A stretch of 30,877 nt of DNA, taken from Bacteroidales bacterium (GTDB lineage Bacteria; Bacteroidota; Bacteroidia; Bacteroidales; Bacteroidaceae). The position numbers and the translations under genes were made by a program. The stretch lies in the NCBI GenBank assembly GCA_004552155.1, contig SFPF01000055.1, forward strand, positions 1-30,877, written 5' to 3'. The notes below the pieces were generated by a model. That model ran no database searches. It was not told the DNA's origin and saw nothing but the letters and a program-made list of their open reading frames with translations. Below, in pieces: positions 1-8,463 of this stretch. How positions within the stretch are numbered: position 1 is the stretch's first letter; each line of letters starts with the position of its first letter.

Positions 1-98
1 TCGGTCACGTAGCCCGCTACGCTCCCTCTTCAACTTACAATTTATCCTCGAAAATAAATCCAAAATCTGCCAAAGCGAATTAATAGAACCCACCTTAA

Positions 99-656
99 AT
101 GATTATTGCAGAAAAACTTAGCAAAAATAACCGCGCCGAATATCTGCTCTATCTCTGGCAGGTGGAGGATTTGCTGCGGGCCTATGATTGCGATGCGGAG
201 CGTATCGGCAAGGAATACCTTAGCCGTTTCACGTTCAAGGACGATGCCGAGAAGCAGGCCGCCGAAAAATGGTATGCCGACTTTTGCAGCATTATGAAAT
301 CCGAAGGCCTGCGCAAGCAGGGGCATCTGCCCATCAGCCGCAACGTGCTGCAACAACTCAGCGAACTTCATACCGCGCTGACCAACAGTCAGAAATTCCC
401 CTCCTACCAGGCGCTTTACCTGAAAGTGCTGCCCTATATCGTGGAACTGCGCAAGAAGAACGCCGAAAGCGAAACGCCCGAATTGCAAACTTGCTTCGAG
501 TTGCTCTACGGCGTGATGATGCTCCGTCTGCAAAAGCGTCCCGTCTCGCCCGAAACGGCAACGGCGGCGACCGAAATATCTGCGCTGCTTCAAGGACAAG
601 GAAGAACCTTTGGAGTTTTAAGAGAACATACAATATTATATATATACACACAATGA
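99..656 (+). CDS. DUF4924 family protein, last codons frameshifted
   Basis: Small soluble protein of unknown function found across Bacteroidales. It starts MIIAEKLSKNNRAEYLLYLWQVEDLLRAY, a typical DUF4924 opening, continues with the conserved segment PYIVELRKKNAESETPELQTCF split around residues 110-130, and has the MMLRLQKRPVSPET block near residue 145. As read it has 185 residues, but the family end lies in another frame: from about 575 the alternative frame reads YLRCFKDKEEPLEF and stops at 619-621. Dropping one A from the AAA at about 573-575 restores it, so the native gene probably ends at 621. As written its stop overlaps the rfbD start; with the native stop the gap is about 31 bp. Family assignment is from memory of homologues; no role can be stated. 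Confidence 0.75.
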   Translation: MIIAEKLSKNNRAEYLLYLWQVEDLLRAYDCDAERIGKEYLSRFTFKDDAEKQAAEKWYADFCSIMKSEGLRKQGHLPISRNVLQQLSELHTALTNSQKFPSYQALYLKVLPYIVELRKKNAESETPELQTCFELLYGVMMLRLQKRPVSPETATAATEISALLQGQGRTFGVLREHTILYIYTQ

Positions 657-1513
657 AACACATTCTTGTAACAGGTTGCAAAGGACAGCTCGGCAACGAG
701 CTGCAAGTGCTTGCGCCGCAATATGCAGATACCTGCAAGTTTTTCTTTACCGACAAGGAAGAACTCGACATCACCGACCGTCAGGCCATACTTTCTTTTG
801 TTGAAATGAACGGCATCAGCCATATTATCAACTGCGCCGCATTCACCGCAGTCGATAAGGCGGAGAGCGAGCCGGAACTCTGCGAACTGCTCAACCACAC
901 CGCGCCCGAATATCTCGCAGATGCCGCCGAGGCTGTTGGCGCAACGATGATACAGGTTTCGACCGACTACGTTTTCGACGGCACAGCCTGCCGCCCCTAT
1001 ACCGAGACCGACGACACCTGCCCCAACTCCGTTTACGGCCGCACGAAACTCGCCGGCGAGGAAGCCGTTATCCGCAACTGCCCGGGCTCGATGGTTATCC
1101 GCACGGCGTGGCTCTACTCCACCTTCGGCAACAACTTCGTCAAGACGATGCTGCGCCTTGGAAAGGAACGCGAGGAACTGGGCGTGATTTTCGACCAAAT
1201 CGGCACGCCGACCTATGCCCGCGACCTTGCGGAGGCTATCATGACGGCCGTCGATAAGGGCGTGCGCCCCGGCGTCTATCACTTTACCGACGAGGGCGTT
1301 TGCTCGTGGTACGACTTCACGCGCGCCATCCACGAACTTGCCGGTCTTTCCGACAAATGCCATGTCCGCCCGCTCCACACCGAGGAATACCCCACGCCTG
1401 CCGCACGTCCGCACTACTCTGTGCTCGACAAGACGAAAATCAAGCAGACCTACGGTATCGAAATCCCTTGGTGGAAAGACTCTTTGAAGAAATGCCTCAA
1501 AGAGTTATTGTAA
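653..1513 (+). CDS. rfbD: dTDP-4-dehydrorhamnose reductase
   Basis: RmlD/RfbD, a cytoplasmic NAD(P)-dependent reductase of the extended SDR family. It catalyses the last step of dTDP-L-rhamnose synthesis, supplying rhamnose for surface polysaccharide. The 286-residue product has the nucleotide-binding GxxGxxG at residues 8-14, STDYVFDG at 103-110, the catalytic Tyr128-x3-Lys132 pair (YGRTK) and the family block FGNNFVKTMLRLG. Length is normal and the frame is open throughout. The ATG at 653 is chosen because homologues begin MKxILVTG; the open frame continues upstream to 269 only as a shadow of the preceding gene. The other rml genes are not nearby, which is common in Bacteroidales, where rfbD often follows DUF4924. 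Confidence 0.93.
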   Translation: MKHILVTGCKGQLGNELQVLAPQYADTCKFFFTDKEELDITDRQAILSFVEMNGISHIINCAAFTAVDKAESEPELCELLNHTAPEYLADAAEAVGATMIQVSTDYVFDGTACRPYTETDDTCPNSVYGRTKLAGEEAVIRNCPGSMVIRTAWLYSTFGNNFVKTMLRLGKEREELGVIFDQIGTPTYARDLAEAIMTAVDKGVRPGVYHFTDEGVCSWYDFTRAIHELAGLSDKCHVRPLHTEEYPTPAARPHYSVLDKTKIKQTYGIEIPWWKDSLKKCLKELL

Positions 1514-1531
1514 GACATTTTTCAATTTAAT

Positions 1532-1728
1532 TTAGTAAACGAGTAAACGAGGAGATTTTCGTGCAAGCGAGCGCAGAGCCGAACTTGTTCGGGCTATGCC
1601 GAGCGCAGCCGAAAATCACGAAGTAAACAAGTAAACGAGTGAACAAGACAAGTTACTATATAAAATTTAATTAGCAAGACATTCATGTCTCGTCTACTCG
1701 TTTACTTGTCAACTCGTTTACTTTATAA
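1532..1728. repeat. Octamer arrays around a 64-bp hairpin module (copy A)
   Basis: The rfbD-prfC gap (1514-1748) is almost wholly repeat. Two GTAAACGA-type octamers at 1535-1551 lead into a module at 1554-1617 that starts GATTTTCG and ends CGAAAATC, with a perfect CCGAAC-TT-GTTCGG hairpin at 1579-1592. More octamers follow at 1621-1647 and, inverted, at 1687-1728. The octamers recur with an exact 8-bp step. Related modules occur at 3473-3535 and 13375-13500. No promoter or gene is visible here. Confidence 0.8.
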
Positions 1729-1748
1729 TCTCTGATATCCCCACGCCA

Positions 1749-3205
1749 ATGAACCAGGAAATAGAACGCCGCCGCACCTTTGCCATTATCTCTCACCCCG
1801 ACGCGGGTAAGACCACGCTGACCGAAAAGCTGCTGCTCTTCGGCGGGCAAATCCAAGTGGCAGGCGCCGTAAAGAACAACAAAATTAAGAAGACCGCGAC
1901 CAGCGACTGGATGGAAATCGAAAAGCAGCGCGGCATCTCGGTAACGACCTCCGTGATGGAGTTCGACTACGACGGATATAAAATCAACATTCTCGACACG
2001 CCGGGCCACCAAGACTTTGCCGAGGACACCTTTCGCACGCTCACGGCCGTCGATTCCGCGATTATCGTGGTAGACGGAGCGAAGGGCGTGGAAGCGCAGA
2101 CGCGCAAACTGATGACGGTGTGCCGTATGCGTAAAACGCCGGTCATCGTGTTCATCAACAAGCTCGACCGCGAGGGCCGCGACCCCTTCGACCTGCTCGA
2201 CGAGTTGGAACAGGAACTGCAAATCTCCGTGCGCCCGCTCTCGTGGCCCATCAACCAGGGAGCGCGGTTTAAGGGCGTTTATAATATATATGAGCAAAAT
2301 CTCAATCTGTTCACGCCCGACAAGCAGAAAGTCACGGAGCACGTGTCCGTCGATATCGACAGCGAAGAACTGGAAGCGCGCGTGGGCGAGCAGGACGCGG
2401 CAAAACTGCGCGAAGACCTTGAACTCGTCGACGGCGTTTATCCGGCGTTCAACGTAGAAGATTATCTCGATGCCAAGGTTGCGCCCGTGTTCTTCGGCTC
2501 TGCGCTCAACAACTTCGGCGTGCAGGAATTGCTCGACTGCTTTGTGAAGATTGCCCCCTACCCTCGCCCCACGCAGGCCGAGGAGCGCGAGGTGCGTCCC
2601 GAGGAAGAAAAGTTCACGGGTTTTATCTTCAAGATTACAGCCAATATCGACCCCAACCACCGCTCCTGCATCGCTTTCTGCAAAGTGTGCTCGGGTCGTT
2701 TCCGCCGCAACGCTCCCTATCTGCACGTGCGCCAAGGAAAGACGCTGCGCTTCTCGAGGGCGAGCTTATCCATTTCAGAGGCCTGCCTTCATTCTCGCCC
2801 GAGATGTTCAAGTATATCGAAAACGCCGACCCGATGAAAACGAAGCAGCTCAACAAAGGCATCGAGCAGTTGATGGACGAAGGCGTGGCGCAGTTGTTTG
2901 TCAATCAGTTCAACGGACGCAAGATTATCGGCACCGTAGGCCAATTGCAGTTTGAGGTAATACAGTATCGCCTTGAAAACGAATACAACGCCAAGTGCCG
3001 CTGGGAGCCTGTCCACCTTTACAAGGCCTGCTGGATTGAAAGCGACGACGCGGCGCAGCTCGAACTTTTCAAGAAGCGCAAATACCAGTACATGGCCAAG
3101 GACCGCGACGGGCGCGACGTGTTCCTCGCCGATTCTGGCTACGTACTGCAAATGGCACAGCAGGACTTTGAGCACATCCGTTTCCATTTTACGAATGAGT
3201 TTTAG
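1749..3205 (+). pseudogene. prfC: Peptide chain release factor 3, frameshifted by an internal deletion
   Basis: RF3, the translational GTPase that removes RF1/RF2 from the ribosome after termination. The first frame has the G domain: P-loop HPDAGKTT at residues 16-23, the switch region KQRGISVTTSV, DTPGH and NKLD. It remains RF3-like up to the residues LRFS at about 2756. The frame then changes and resumes at EGELIHFRGLPSFSPEMFK (2756 on), running intact to the stop at 3203-3205. RF3 homologues have roughly 40 further residues of domain II between these points (the DEAYPGDI and GNFKIGDTLTEGE region), which are absent here, so sequence is missing as well as the frame being lost. Read literally, translation ends at 2837 without domain III. 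It is either a pseudogene or, more likely given the conserved flanks, an assembly deletion. Confidence 0.9.
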
Positions 3206-3673
3206 CAATACTTTTGCCCACAAAATATTTTTTCGCCTATGAATGATATATTTTTGCCCACGAATGATATATTTTTTGCCCACGAATCTCACGAATTTAC
3301 ACGAATCTTCTTCAATGAATTAAATGGCGACCTGTACGGTCGCACGAATTTACACTAATTCAATAATTGCATTAGAGATTTACTGCTGTATTCAGCGTTA
3401 TTCGTGAGATTCGTGCGACCGAACAGGTCGCCTTTTTTACTGAGAGCAATGAATTAGTGTAAATTTCTTTGACATTTTCGGCTGCGCTCGGCATAACTCG
3501 AACAAGTTCGGTTTTGCACTCGCTTGCACGAAAATTCGTGAGATTCGTGGGCAAAAAATATTTCTTGGCAAAAAAAATATTTCGTGGAAAAAAGAATTTC
3601 TGTTTACTCGTCTACTCGTCTACTCGTTTACTTGTTTACTAAAAAACTTATTTACTAAAAAACTTGTTTACTA
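3206..3673. repeat. Repeat-rich spacer between prfC and hflX
   Basis: This 468-bp gap holds no gene. From 3215 to 3300 the unit TTTTTGCCCACGAATGATATA recurs and is answered in inverted form at 3540-3590. Two GCGACC/GGTCGC hairpins lie at 3327-3343 and 3415-3431; between and around them the string ACACTAATTC (about 3351-3364) is inverted at about 3450-3463. A 64-bp module like that at 1554-1617 lies inverted at 3473-3535. A five-unit octamer array (TCTACTCG/TTTACTTG, 8-bp step) occupies 3602-3640, followed by TTTACTAAAAAACTT repeats up to the hflX start. Confidence 0.8.
3415..3438 (+). terminator. Rho-independent terminator downstream of prfC
   Basis: A perfect 6-bp stem GCGACC/GGTCGC with loop GAACA is followed directly by CTTTTTT. 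It lies about 210 bp after the prfC stop on the coding strand, so it could end the prfC transcript. It also sits within the repeat cluster and may be part of that element. Confidence 0.6.
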
Positions 3674-4892
3674 ATGAAAGAATTTATAACCACTGAAGCC
3701 AAGGCAGAAACCGCCGTGCTCGTAGCCCTCATCACCAAGACGCAGAACGAGCGCAAGACGGAGGAATATCTCGACGAACTGGCTTTCCTTGCAGAAACCC
3801 AGTTCCGTGACCTACGTGGGCAAGGGTAAGCTGGAAGAGATACGTGCCTATATCGAGGCGGAAGAGGAAGCCGAGCGCGAAATCGGTATGGTGATTTTCG
3901 ACGACGAACTCTCGGCCAAGCAACTGCGCAACATCGAGCGCGAACTCAAAGTAAAGATTCTCGACCGCACGAGCCTTATTCTCGATATCTTTGCCATGCG
4001 CGCCCAGACCGCCAATGCCAAGACGCAGGTGGAGCTGGCGCAATACCGTTACATGTTGCCGCGCCTGCAACGTCTGTGGACGCACCTCGAGCGACAGGGC
4101 GGCGGCTCGGGCTCCGGCGGCGGCAAAGGTTCTGTAGGTTTGCGCGGCCCGGGCGAAACGCAACTTGAAATGGACCGCCGCATCATTCTCAACCGCATGT
4201 CGCTCCTCAAGCAGCGCCTCGCCGACATCGACCGGCAGAAAACCACGCAGCGCAAAAATCGCGGGCGGCTCATACGCGCAGCCCTTGTGGGCTACACCAA
4301 TGTGGGCAAGTCCACGCTCATCAACCTCCTCGCCAAGGCAGAGGTCTTTGCCGAAAACAAACTCTTCGCCACGCTCGACACCACCGTGCGTAAGGTCATC
4401 ATCGACAACCTGCCCTTCCTCTTGGCCGACACCGTGGGCTTTATCCGCAAACTGCCCACCGACCTCGTGGACTCCTTCAAAAGCACGCTCGACGAGGTGC
4501 GCGAGGCCGATATCCTTATCCACGTCGTGGACGTGTCGCACCCCGACTTCACGGAACAGATTGAAGTGGTCAACAAAACGCTCGCCGACCTCGGCTGCTC
4601 CGACAAACCCGTGCTTCTTGTGTTCAACAAGACAGATGCCTACACGTGGGAGGAGAAAGACCCCGACGACCTCACGCCGCCCACCGAGCGCAACCGCACG
4701 CTCGACGACCTGAAGCATACGTGGATGGCACGCCTCGGCGACGATGCCATATTTATCTCCGCACGCGAGCAGACCAATATCGACCGCCTCAAAGACCTTA
4801 TCTATAAACGAGTGCGCGAACTCCACGTGCAGAAATATCCTTACAACGACTTCCTGTTCAACAACTACGATGCCGAAGGCAACGTAGAGTAA
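3674..4892 (+). pseudogene. hflX: Ribosome-associated GTPase HflX, frameshifted by a short deletion
   Basis: HflX binds the large ribosomal subunit and splits stalled ribosomes. The native start is the ATG at 3674 (MKEFITTEAKAETAVLVALI), matching Bacteroidales HflX, and the first frame reads to FLAET at 3799. The frame then changes and resumes at SSVTYVGKGKLEEI near 3801. About 15-17 residues usually found between these blocks (the region with RFTQ) are missing, so roughly 50 bp are lost. The rest is intact: the glycine-rich linker QGGGSGSGGGKGSVGLRGPGE is present at about 4095-4160, then P-loop GYTNVGKST near 4290, DTVGF, NKTD and the SAR motif, with a normal C-terminus LHVQKYPYNDFL. Read literally, only a product from an internal start at 3789 would keep the GTPase domain. 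Confidence 0.9.
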
Positions 4893-4964
4893 CGGCGGAA
4901 CAAAAAGATTTATAAAATCTCGCCTTCTCTCCAAATTAGCCTAAGGCTTTTTACAAAAACCATA

Positions 4965-5311
4965 AAAACCGCTTGCTTTGTTTGAATCCCAAGGGCTACG
5001 CCGCCGGTCTTAACGCCGAGCATTAAAGCCTCTCGGCTTTTGCTCGTCCTTAATCCCTGCGGCTGCGGTCGGTGCCCGACCGCTTCAAACGAAGCAAGCA
5101 AAAAACAGAAAAAAGTAATGCATCTCTTCTCTACTTTTTACCGCAAAAAGCAATCGTCCACTTTTTTTCTGTTTTTTGCTTGTCCTGTGTAGGCGGGCGG
5201 AAACCGACCGCAGCCTTAGCAGATTAAGCAACAGACAAAAGTCCTTAGACTTTTAAGCTGGGGCTTAATCGGATAAGGCGAGCCGTTAGGCCACACAGGA
5301 CAAGCGGTTTT
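4965..5311. repeat. Nested inverted repeats forming three long hairpins between hflX and cstA
   Basis: The 455-bp hflX-cstA gap is highly structured. The outer ends AAAACCGCTTG (4965-4975) and CAAGCGGTTTT (5301-5311) are perfect inverted repeats. Inside lie three consecutive stems: 4971-4986 with 5084-5099 (16 bp, one mismatch); 5098-5116 with 5160-5179 (AAAACAG/CTGTTTT core, one bulge); and 5178-5190 with 5293-5305 (13 bp, perfect). The third continues inward through CCTTA/TAAGG (5214-5218, 5274-5278), GATTAAGC/GCTTAATC (5222-5229, 5263-5270) and AAAAGTC/GACTTTT (5237-5243, 5248-5254). The first contains GCCGAG/CTCGGC and GGTCGG/CCGACC hairpins. It could be a non-autonomous mobile element or a structured RNA. 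Confidence 0.8.
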
Positions 5312-5347
5312 GATTGTTTTTGTCTTATTCAAAAAGCACATATCTCC

Positions 5348-6811
5348 ATGATTTCTTTCACGCTTTCATTCATTGCCCTCGTCATAGGGTATTTCGTTTA
5401 CGGGCGTATCGTGGAACGCCACTTCTCGCCCGACTTTTCACGCCCCACGCCGGCCGCTGCCCACAGCGACGGCGTGGATTTCATTAAGTTGCCCACGTGG
5501 AAAGTCTTTATGATTCAATTCCTCAACATCGCCGGCACAGGACCTATCTTCGGCGCAATCATGGGCGCGAAGTTCGGACCGGCGGCGTATCTATGGATAG
5601 TGCTGGGCTGCATCTTTGCCGGCGGCGTGCACGACTACCTGTGCGGCATGCTCTCCCTGCGCCACGACGGCGCGGGCGTGCCCGAAATCGTGGGACGCTA
5701 CCTCGGACGAAAGGCGCGCGGCGGCATGCTCGTCTTCTCCGTGTTCCTGCTGCTTATGGTGGGCGTGGTCTTCGTGTTCTCCCCCGCGCTGATATTGGGG
5801 CAGATGTGCGGCACGCAGCCCGCCGTCTGGGTGTTTGCCATCTTCGCTTACTACATCCTGGCCACGATGCTGCCCATCGACAAAGTCATCGGACGCATCT
5901 ATCCCCTCTTTGCCTTTTCCCTTATCTTCATGGCCGTAGCCCTTATGGCGGTGCTCTACATCAAGATGCCCCAACTGCCCGAACTTTGGAACGGGCTGCA
6001 CAACATGGGCACGGCTGCCGACCCCGGTTTCACCGAGCAAATCTTCCCCTGCCTCTTCATCACGATTGCCTGCGGTGCGTTGAGCGGTTTCCACGCCACG
6101 CAAAGCCCGCTCATGGCGCGGTGCATCGACAGCGAGCGGCACGGCCGCGCCGTGTTCTACGGCGCAATGATTACCGAAGGCCTCGTAGCATTGGTATGGG
6201 CCACGGTGGCGATGTATTTCTTCTACAACGTGCCCGAGAGCGGCTACGCGCTGATTGACGGACTGGGCAACCAAGGCTTCCACACCGCCGCCCCCGCCGT
6301 CGTGACGCTGGTTTGCCAAGACTGGCTCGGCATTGCGGGCGGCATCTTGGCAGTTCTGGGCGTCGTGGCTGCGCCGATTACGAGCGGCGACACGGCATTC
6401 CGCAGTGCGCGCCTCATCATTGCCGACTTCCTCCACCTTCCCCAGCGTGCCATCGCCAAGCGCCTGCAAGTATGCCTGCCGCTCTTTGCCGCCGCCATCG
6501 TGCTCCTGCTGTGGCAGATAGAGGACAAAGACGGGTTCAACATCATTTGGCGTTATTTCGGCTGGGCCAATCAGTCGCTCGCCGTCTTTGTGCTTTGGGC
6601 GGCCACGGTATATTTTGTGGAAAAAGGGCGTTCGTGCCTCATCACGCTCTTCCCCGCGCTGTTCATGACCGCCGTGTGCTCGTGCTACTTCTTCGTGTCT
6701 CAGCAAATGCTCGGCCTGCCGCTGCCCATAGGCTACGCCCTCGGCTTCTGCCTCACCGCCGCCATCGGCGTGCGCTTCGCTTTTTGGAAGAAAGGTCGTA
6801 ATAATCTCTAA
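5348..6811 (+). CDS. cstA: Carbon starvation protein A family transporter
   Basis: Inner-membrane transporter of the CstA family, whose enterobacterial members import pyruvate or peptides under carbon limitation. The 487-residue product opens with a transmembrane helix (MISFTLSFIALVIGYFVYG), then has the family block FLNIAGTGPIFGAIMGAKFG around residue 58-77, GGVHDYLCGMLSLRHDG near 97-113, and LSGFHATQSPLMARC near 240-254. Many hydrophobic helices follow. It is about the length of other Bacteroidales members, shorter than the E. coli protein of about 700 residues. The frame is intact, unlike its neighbours on either side. It is followed after 2 bp by the MATE gene, so the two are probably co-transcribed. 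Confidence 0.92.
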   Translation: MISFTLSFIALVIGYFVYGRIVERHFSPDFSRPTPAAAHSDGVDFIKLPTWKVFMIQFLNIAGTGPIFGAIMGAKFGPAAYLWIVLGCIFAGGVHDYLCGMLSLRHDGAGVPEIVGRYLGRKARGGMLVFSVFLLLMVGVVFVFSPALILGQMCGTQPAVWVFAIFAYYILATMLPIDKVIGRIYPLFAFSLIFMAVALMAVLYIKMPQLPELWNGLHNMGTAADPGFTEQIFPCLFITIACGALSGFHATQSPLMARCIDSERHGRAVFYGAMITEGLVALVWATVAMYFFYNVPESGYALIDGLGNQGFHTAAPAVVTLVCQDWLGIAGGILAVLGVVAAPITSGDTAFRSARLIIADFLHLPQRAIAKRLQVCLPLFAAAIVLLLWQIEDKDGFNIIWRYFGWANQSLAVFVLWAATVYFVEKGRSCLITLFPALFMTAVCSCYFFVSQQMLGLPLPIGYALGFCLTAAIGVRFAFWKKGRNNL

Positions 6812-6813
6812 TT

Positions 6814-8143
6814 ATGCATTTTTCTCCCCACCGCCATTGCTCCGAAACCCTGCGCATCGGCCTGCCCATTGCTATCGGTCAGGTTGGGGTGATTATTCTC
6901 GGATTTGCCGACACAATGATGGTGGGACGCTACGCCACCTCCGCTTTGGCGGCCGCCTCGTTCGTGAACAATCTGTTCAACCTCGTCACCATGCTCCTCC
7001 TGGGCTATTCCTACGGACTTACGCCCTTAGTGTCGGGCTGCCTCGGCAGGGGCAGCGCACGCAGCGGCGGCAGCGTGCTGCACACGGCCTTACAGAGCGG
7101 GGCGAGCTTCACGGCACTCATCATGCTCCTCTGCGCAGCCGTATTCATCTTGCTGCCGTGGCTCGGACAACCCGCTGAACTCCTGCCGCTCATCCGCCCC
7201 TACTTTCTCCCTCGCCTCGATGCCCTTCGTGATGCTGTTCAACCTCGTGCGGCAATTCACCGACGCGTTTACGGACACCGCGGCGGGCATGTGGGTGCTG
7301 CTCATCGGCAACGCCTTCAACATTCTGCTCAACTACCTGCTGATTTACGGCATCGGCCCTTTCCCCGAATGGGGACTTACGGGAGCAGGCGTTGCCACGC
7401 TTGCCGCACGCGTGTTCATGGCACTTGCCATCTGCGCCTACGTGTGGCAGGACCGCCGCTATCGGCAGGCGCGACTTGGACTGGCGGCCGTACGCCCCAC
7501 CCCGTCGATGCGCCGCACCATGCACAGACAGTCCGTACCCGTGGCCTTGCAGCTCGGCATGGAGACCGGCGCGTTCACCGCCAGCTGCATCATGGCAGGC
7601 TGGCTGGGCGTTACGGAACTGGCGGCCTATCAAGTGATGGTCACCATCGGCACGCTCGGTTTTTTGGTGTATTACAGTTTCGGCGCGGCGATGAGCATCC
7701 GCATTGCCGGTTTCATCGGTGCGGGCAACCTCGCCGCCGTGCGTCCCGCCACGCGTGCCGGCGTAGTGCTGTTGCTTGCTTCTGCCACGGTGGCGGCGGG
7801 CGTATTTCTCGGTTTCGGCGACAGCCTTTTGCGGTTCTTCACCAGCGATGAAGCGGTTTTGGCTATGGCAGCCACGCTGCTCTTTCCCCTTGCGCTCTAC
7901 CAGTTTGCCGACAGCATGCAGACCTGCTATGCCAACGCCCTGCGCGGCACGTCGCACGTGGTGTCGATGATGTGGATTGCCTTCGTCAGTTACATCTTGG
8001 TCAACATTCCCTTGGGCTATCTCCTCGCCTTTCCCCTCGGTTTCGGCATTCGCGGCCTCTATTTCGCCTTTACAGGCGGCCTGCTTTGTGCCGCCGTGCT
8101 TTACGCCTCGCGCTTCTATAAGGTTTTAGGAAAATTGCATTAA
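6814..8143 (+). pseudogene. MATE family multidrug/Na+ exporter, frameshifted
   Basis: Multi-helix inner-membrane exporter of the MATE family (NorM/DinF-like), using a Na+ or H+ gradient to export cationic compounds. The first frame begins MHFSPHRHCSETLRIGLPIAIGQVGVIILGFADTMM split here at the MATE signature FADTMMVGRY (residues 30-39) and runs to RPYFL near 7211. The second frame resumes at LASMPFVMLFN near 7212 and continues to the stop at 8141-8143 through QFTDAFTDTAAG, LLIYGIGPFPEWGLTGAG and the C-terminal helices. Only a small change is needed at TTTCTCCCTCG: one extra base, or a loss of 2 or 5 nt; homologues usually have a couple more residues here. Joined, it is about 443 residues, a normal MATE length. 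It follows cstA closely and ends at a strong terminator. Confidence 0.88.
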
Positions 8144-8173
8144 AGCGCATCGCTTCTTTCGGAGCCTTGACAC

Positions 8174-8215
8174 AATCTGTCCGAGAAAGAATTCTTTCTC
8201 GGACAGATTTTTTTG
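8174..8215 (+). terminator. Strong rho-independent terminator after the MATE gene
   Basis: A perfect 36-bp palindrome (8174-8209; half-site AATCTGTCCGAGAAAGAA) is followed by a run of T. It begins 30 bp after the MATE stop and should end the cstA-MATE transcript; the long stem is efficient in the plus direction. Confidence 0.93.
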
Positions 8216-8242
8216 ATTTTCCCCTTTATATTTCTCACTTTT

Positions 8243-8462
8243 TCCGAGATATTTTTTATTTGCTTGCTGACATTTTTTCCTGTCATATAAGATAGTTTTT
8301 GTTACAAAGTTTGTAACACGTATTACAAAGTTTGTAACATGTGTTAGAAAGCTTGTAACGGCCGTTACAAAGTTTGTAACAAACTTTGTCTTAGCAGATA
8401 GTAAAAAAATTCAAGGAGAAAGAAAAAAATATCTCGGAGATAGTAAAAAAGATCTCCGAGAT
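8243..8462. repeat. Inverted-repeat region enclosing four 21-bp-spaced palindromes
   Basis: Four copies of the 17-bp palindrome GTTACAAA-G-TTTGTAAC start at 8301, 8322, 8343 and 8364, exactly 21 bp apart, separated by 4-bp spacers acgt, atgt and ggcc. Copies 1 and 4 are perfect, copy 2 has one change and copy 3 has two. The array is enclosed by a 15-bp perfect inverted repeat (TCCGAGATATTTTTT at 8243-8257; its complement at 8424-8438), and the right arm overlaps a second one (ATCTCGGAGAT at 8431-8441, complement at 8452-8462). Two helical turns of spacing suits several dimers of one regulator bound on one DNA face. It could instead be a non-autonomous element. Confidence 0.85.
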
Positions 8463-8463
8463 A

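Noticed and set aside
1749..3205. Programmed frameshift in a release factor gene
   Set aside because: That mechanism is known for prfB (RF2), not prfC, and here about 40 residues are missing, which a frameshift cannot supply.
5591..6706. Long minus-strand open frame (371 codons) opposite cstA
   Set aside because: It is a shadow of a GC-rich gene, with low-complexity His/Arg/Glu-rich content and no family match.
8301..8380. CRISPR array
   Set aside because: Repeats are short palindromes and spacers are only 4 bp, with no cas genes; this is an operator-like or selfish repeat.
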